DNA of 64,000 nt from Epiperipatus broadwayi (lineage: Eukaryota > Onychophora > Udeonychophora > Euonychophora > Peripatidae). Shown here in pieces: positions 59,830-64,000 of the stretch. The stretch's first letter is position 1, and each line of letters begins with the position of its first letter. Below the pieces are notes generated by a model. It did no database searches. It had not been told where the DNA came from and saw nothing but the letters and a program-made list of their open reading frames with translations. Location: contig JAQFVV010000111.1 in assembly GCA_028023455.1 (NCBI GenBank), positions 2,113,909-2,177,908 of the forward strand, written 5' to 3'. The position numbers and the translations under genes were made by a program.

Positions 59830-62320
59830 ACTTACTAGGTCAGCTGATAATCAGTAATAAGCCTTTTCTGTTGAATAATGATTCTAAGCAAATTTAAATT
59901 TCACTTATATGTCTAATGTTTCTTATTTTCCAAGAGAATTATCAGTTAGCTTTACCAATTAATGACAGTAATCGTTTTATTTTCTTCACTGTGACCATAA
60001 CTACTGACTTAATTGAGGCAAAGGGATACAAAATAAAATAATTTTGATAAACATTTATCTTTATTAAAAAAATAATTTCAATAAATAAATAGTTATTTTT
60101 AATACACAGAAATTAAATAATAATTATATATATGAATTTTATAAATTATTGTGCTACAAAAAAAAAAGAAATCTTCTAACATTAAAAAACTTAACTAAAA
60201 CCATTTGTAATGAATATATATATAGTTCAATAGTTAATTGCTTATGTGACATTGGAGCATCAAATGTGCCTTTTAATCCAGGAACTTTTAGTTCTCAATT
60301 TCATTACTTTATTCCTATGCTAAATCACATCACTATTAAATTATAACATAGAAACATACTATTTTCTCCACTTTCCATAACTTAGTTCTTGAAAATCTGG
60401 TGCATTGACATATTTAGATGGCTAGATATGATCTAGCTCATACTTTAGATAAGTGTAAAATCATACTATTTTGAAAATTATTTCTTATATTTTACTTAGT
60501 TTTTTCTTTTACCCATTATGGCCCATTCTCAATATTTTTCTAATGTTTTATTCCCTAAGAATAAGGTCAATTAATTTTCCTTTTTAAAAATATAAATATT
60601 TGATATGATTTTCTTCTCAACTAACTTTTTCAACACTTATGACATTATTTTCATGTTTCTTAGCTAAGACGCCTATAAAAACCCCACCCCTATTATATAA
60701 AAAATGTTGATTTTCAAATCCAAATATTACCATTTTCTAGACAAATCATTTAATCAGCCTAATTCTCAGCTCTATTTTTTTTTTTTTTTATGGAGAGTAA
60801 ACTTATAAACTAAACATACTTATAACTATTCAAATTTATTTAATGTCGAATAATATTGAATTTCAACTTTTACTATTTATGAAATTAAATAAAAACATTA
60901 CAATCATGTTTTCGTTTTTTTTCCATCTTTATAAAAATTGAAATGTTTTATTGATCCATAAAGCAAAACAATATATGATTTATTTTATTTTATTACTTTG
61001 ATATGTTTTATATACTGTTTTTGTATATTTTATAAAAATAGTATTAATGATTACGAATCTTTTAATATTTATAAATGATTTTGATGCCGAAATTACATGG
61101 AAAAATATTGACTAATAACAGTCTATGTATTCCATTTAGTTATGCTAAATCAATGATAGGAATGATTCTGTATATATAAACAATTCTCTTGAAAATGTCT
61201 GTTAATGAGAATGTAATAGATTTTCAGTTAAATGAAATAATTATTTTTGGAAATAATAAAGAAGTAAAATATAAATAGCAAATGATTTCATAAGAAGTTC
61301 CAGCATTGAAATTGAATGAACTGGGCCATAATCTAAAACAAACCACACAAGGCATAAGAAACTTATATATAAGAATAAAGTATGCCCCAAATAAAATTTA
61401 ATCTTTAAAAAAAAACAACACAAAAAAAACACATTTATTACTGGGTTATATCAGAAACAATTGAACTTTCATATTCTATAACAAGCAAATTATTAAATGT
61501 ACTACACAGGCGAGTAAATAAGTTTAACACTAAGATTCAACATAGTAATTTAAAAACATTGATGATTAAAAATATAACAAATCGAATGGTGCACTCATGA
61601 CTCAACCAAATAAATTTGACGTAAAAAAAACTACGAAATCACATCTTTGTTATTTGAATATTTGAATAATGGGCTAATTTTTTATAAATTCAATCTTAAT
61701 TATATATAATGCATTTTACTTTGGGTTAAATAAAACATTTTACTTTTTTAAAAAAAAAATCTTATAGTAAAATACTTTTTAATTAGATTGTTAAAATTAA
61801 AAAAAAAACATCACATCATTATATATTTATATATTCTTTCAACAGTATATGTTAGTTTTTTTTAAACTACAATTTTTATGAGGCAAGGATTTGAATCTAT
61901 CATCAAAAGAAATAATGAACTCAGCACTGCAGCACTTGTAAGTGGATGATGATTTCTTTACCATTTGACTCCAGTAAATTTAAAAGAAAAATAGTAAAGA
62001 TGTAATTAAATCTGTGATTAACTCTGTTTAAAAAAAGTTCTCTATTGTTTTATACTGATTTCAAGAATTGATAAGGTATACAAGTATTGACTTATCTATA
62101 TTTTTAATAAAATAAAAAGCCCACTCACAATGCACTTAGGAAAAACATTTTTTCATATAGTCAAAAGTCTTATGTGAATGATATGGACAGTTCTTTTTCA
62201 CAAAAAATTCTTAACAATAAAGTAATGGTCAAAAAATTTATTCCCAATATCATCAATATTATGTGTTCCCTATAAGCTTTTTAAAACAATTATATTAACA
62301 AAAATTCAATATTTGAGAGC
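59830..62320. other. No recognisable gene
   Basis: AT-rich DNA with many homopolymers. Short open frames at 60,149 (plus) and 61,241-61,432 (minus) have no recognisable content. Confidence 0.5.
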
Positions 62321-62329
62321 TTTCTATCT

Positions 62330-63370
62330 ATAGAGGCTAGTTTTAGGACAAGAACAAGCTGCTATGAACAAATGTTAACTTTAGTAACCCAGATTAAAAG
62401 AGCCTGTCATAATAGATTAAAAACTGGTGTTGTCAATATTGATCTAATCTCAATTTATGATTCTGTTCCGGAGAGGGTGGGGTGTGTGATTTTCTAAATG
62501 TTCTCCAATAAAAAAAACTCATGTGACTCTAAATGATAATCATAGTAGATATAACATTTTATAAAAATAGTGTATTAATTCTCTTACTCATTTTATTTAA
62601 TATATTTATTCATCAATGATCTTCCATATCTTTTTCAAGGAGTCTTATTTCTAATCTAATGAAGACATTATATTCAATTTTTATTTAAACAACAATGAAT
62701 CAGCTTAAATCTGAATATAAGACCCTTTTGCAATAACAGAGTGAAACATAAGATCCTATCTTTATATTATTTAGAAATAACTATGGCTCATATAATAATT
62801 TACTTTTTTCATTTATCTAAAGCTAAATCAAAATTAATTTTTAGGAATAATCCCCTTGGAAAGCTGATTGGTATTATTTGGAATTATAATGTAATTACTT
62901 TATGGGCACCTTTATTAATATTACTATATTCCGCTGACTACTGTGTCTCTGTTTGGAGAAAAAGTTTCACACTAACCCTTTGGATACTCAACTAAATATT
63001 GCACTGAAAAACATTACTGGTAGACTTAACTCTACTCCTTTACAGTGACTTCCTGTTTTTTCATTGCCTCACAAAAAATATATATATAAAATAAAAAACT
63101 GTTAAACAGATTGGATTTATCAATAACTCAAGATAGTTTCATCACTTAAAATTCAATTCAAATAATTTTTTTCCTTTTTATATGTTCAACCAAGAATTTA
63201 CAATCAAATATTTTTTTTTTGTTCCAAATAAATTTATTTTTCCAGATACAACAATAAAGCCATCTAGATTTGATCTTCCTATCCACAACTGGACATTCAT
63301 TCGCTTCATAAATAGAATTTATGAATACCTGATCTATGTAAATATGGATAGACGTAGCCCTAAACCACAT
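62330..63370 (+). pseudogene. Jockey/CR1-like LINE relic
   Basis: Plus-strand translation gives FRTRTSCYEQMLTLVTQIK, then LKTGVVNIDLISIYDSV (62,340-62,470). This corresponds to the palm region 'RSC.DQ...L...I...K.G...DL..AYD' of Jockey-group RTs. Further on, YSADYCVSVWRKS (about 62,925-62,965) and LDTQLNIALKNITGRLNSTP (about 62,980-63,040) match the C-terminal block found after the RT in this group. FDLPIHNWTFIRFINRI follows (about 63,265-63,320). The YADD block between them is not recognisable. Frameshifts separate the blocks. It is an old, inactive, 5'-truncated copy. Confidence 0.7.
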
Positions 63371-64000
63371 AGTTAATGACTATAAAATTTGGGGCTACAA
63401 TGGCAGAAATGAATTTAATAAAGCCATTAATGAATCTATCTCCTAGTTGTTCTACAAGTTTCTTTATGATATTTGTTAATAGTTATGCTGTCTAAAAAAA
63501 AATCAATACACTAAATAAATAAAAATAAATTTGAATTGATGATACTTTTCAGAGTTTGTTTCATTTAGTAATTGAATGTGCCACTTTATGTCTCAGAATT
63601 TACTAGAGATGATAATATGAAGACAGGTGAAAGTTGGATTATGCAGCCTATTTATTAAGTGATGAACCTGTTGTTAAATAAAAATTTTCATATAACATTT
63701 AAGAGGATCAAATGTTAAAAAGTGGTAATGATTATGATCTAGATATACAGCATAGTTAATAATCAAATTCATATATGGTAAGATAATTCTTTAACAATCT
63801 GTTTTAGCTTATAAACAAGTAAATAAAATAGAATTGAATTCATATAAAATTTTTATGTGATTCCATAATTTATATTTGCTGATTAAAAGTTTCTATATAA
63901 GTTGAAATTTAACATTCATGAAGTCTTTAAATGGAAGGAAAGCAAAATCTGAAATTGGCACTTGGTAAATTATTTCTGAATTACAATTTACATTACCAAA
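63371..64000. other. No recognisable feature
   Basis: AT-rich DNA to the right edge. Remains of the LINE 3' UTR may extend into the first ~100 bp. Confidence 0.4.

Noticed and set aside
1-64000. CRISPR array, operons, bacterial promoters
   Set aside because: No regularly spaced short repeats with unique spacers were found, and the repeat content is that of an animal nuclear genome.

Overview
The window is a very AT-rich, gene-poor stretch of animal nuclear DNA, probably from an invertebrate. The evidence for an animal is the repeat content: RTE-, Tx1/L1- and Jockey-like LINEs, a Gypsy pol gene, hAT transposases of the GTF2IRD2/ZBED type, tRNA-derived SINEs, foldback elements, and no operon-like gene packing. 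I could not name the species. I found no convincing host exon, rRNA, free-standing tRNA or CRISPR array. Nearly every protein-coding trace belongs to a decayed transposable element with frameshifts and stops.

Layout. 1-5.7 kb: AT-rich DNA with degenerate direct repeats and a small inverted-repeat element. 5.75-7.44 kb: a 1.7-kb element with ~50-bp inverted termini and an interior of tandem repeats. 7.4-13.1 kb: nothing recognisable. 13.1-17.8 kb: short tandem repeats, a 414-bp unit carrying what looks like a complete type I hammerhead ribozyme, two large foldback elements and a tRNA-derived SINE. 17.9-21.2 kb: a GTF2IRD2-like hAT relic and a 3' RTE fragment. 21.9-24.9 kb: an RTE LINE split by a 1,401-bp DNA transposon that has inverted termini and an exact 8-bp target duplication. 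27.9-29.5 kb: an RTE copy with an inverted 5' end. 29.7-32.3 kb: a SINE and a ZBED5-like hAT relic. 33.1-34.0 kb: a tandem-plus-inverted element flanked by 17-bp direct repeats.

35.5-38.2 kb holds an endonuclease/RT LINE relic. 39.3-41.6 kb holds an interspersed repeat, a suspicious homopolymer block and SINEs. 41.7-44.1 kb holds the best RTE copy. 45.1-48.0 kb holds a SINE pair and a Gypsy pol broken in its integrase by a head-to-head SINE. 52-53 kb is a second copy of the 39-kb repeat. 54.1-58.6 kb contains two Tx1/L1-like LINEs arranged tail to tail. 59.5 kb has a fresh 164-bp tandem duplication, and 62.3-63.4 kb a Jockey-like LINE relic.

The most interesting signals concern RNA-mediated mobility. 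They are the hammerhead-bearing unit (resembling metazoan retrozymes or Penelope-like pLTRs), the 17-bp-flanked tandem-unit insertion whose 5' part is inverted, and two other inverted arrangements (RTE at 29.3 kb, SINE at 47.4 kb). Together they suggest target-primed reverse transcription with frequent twin priming, driven by RTE- or Tx1-type LINE machinery. All coordinates of decayed elements are approximate and were worked out by eye.
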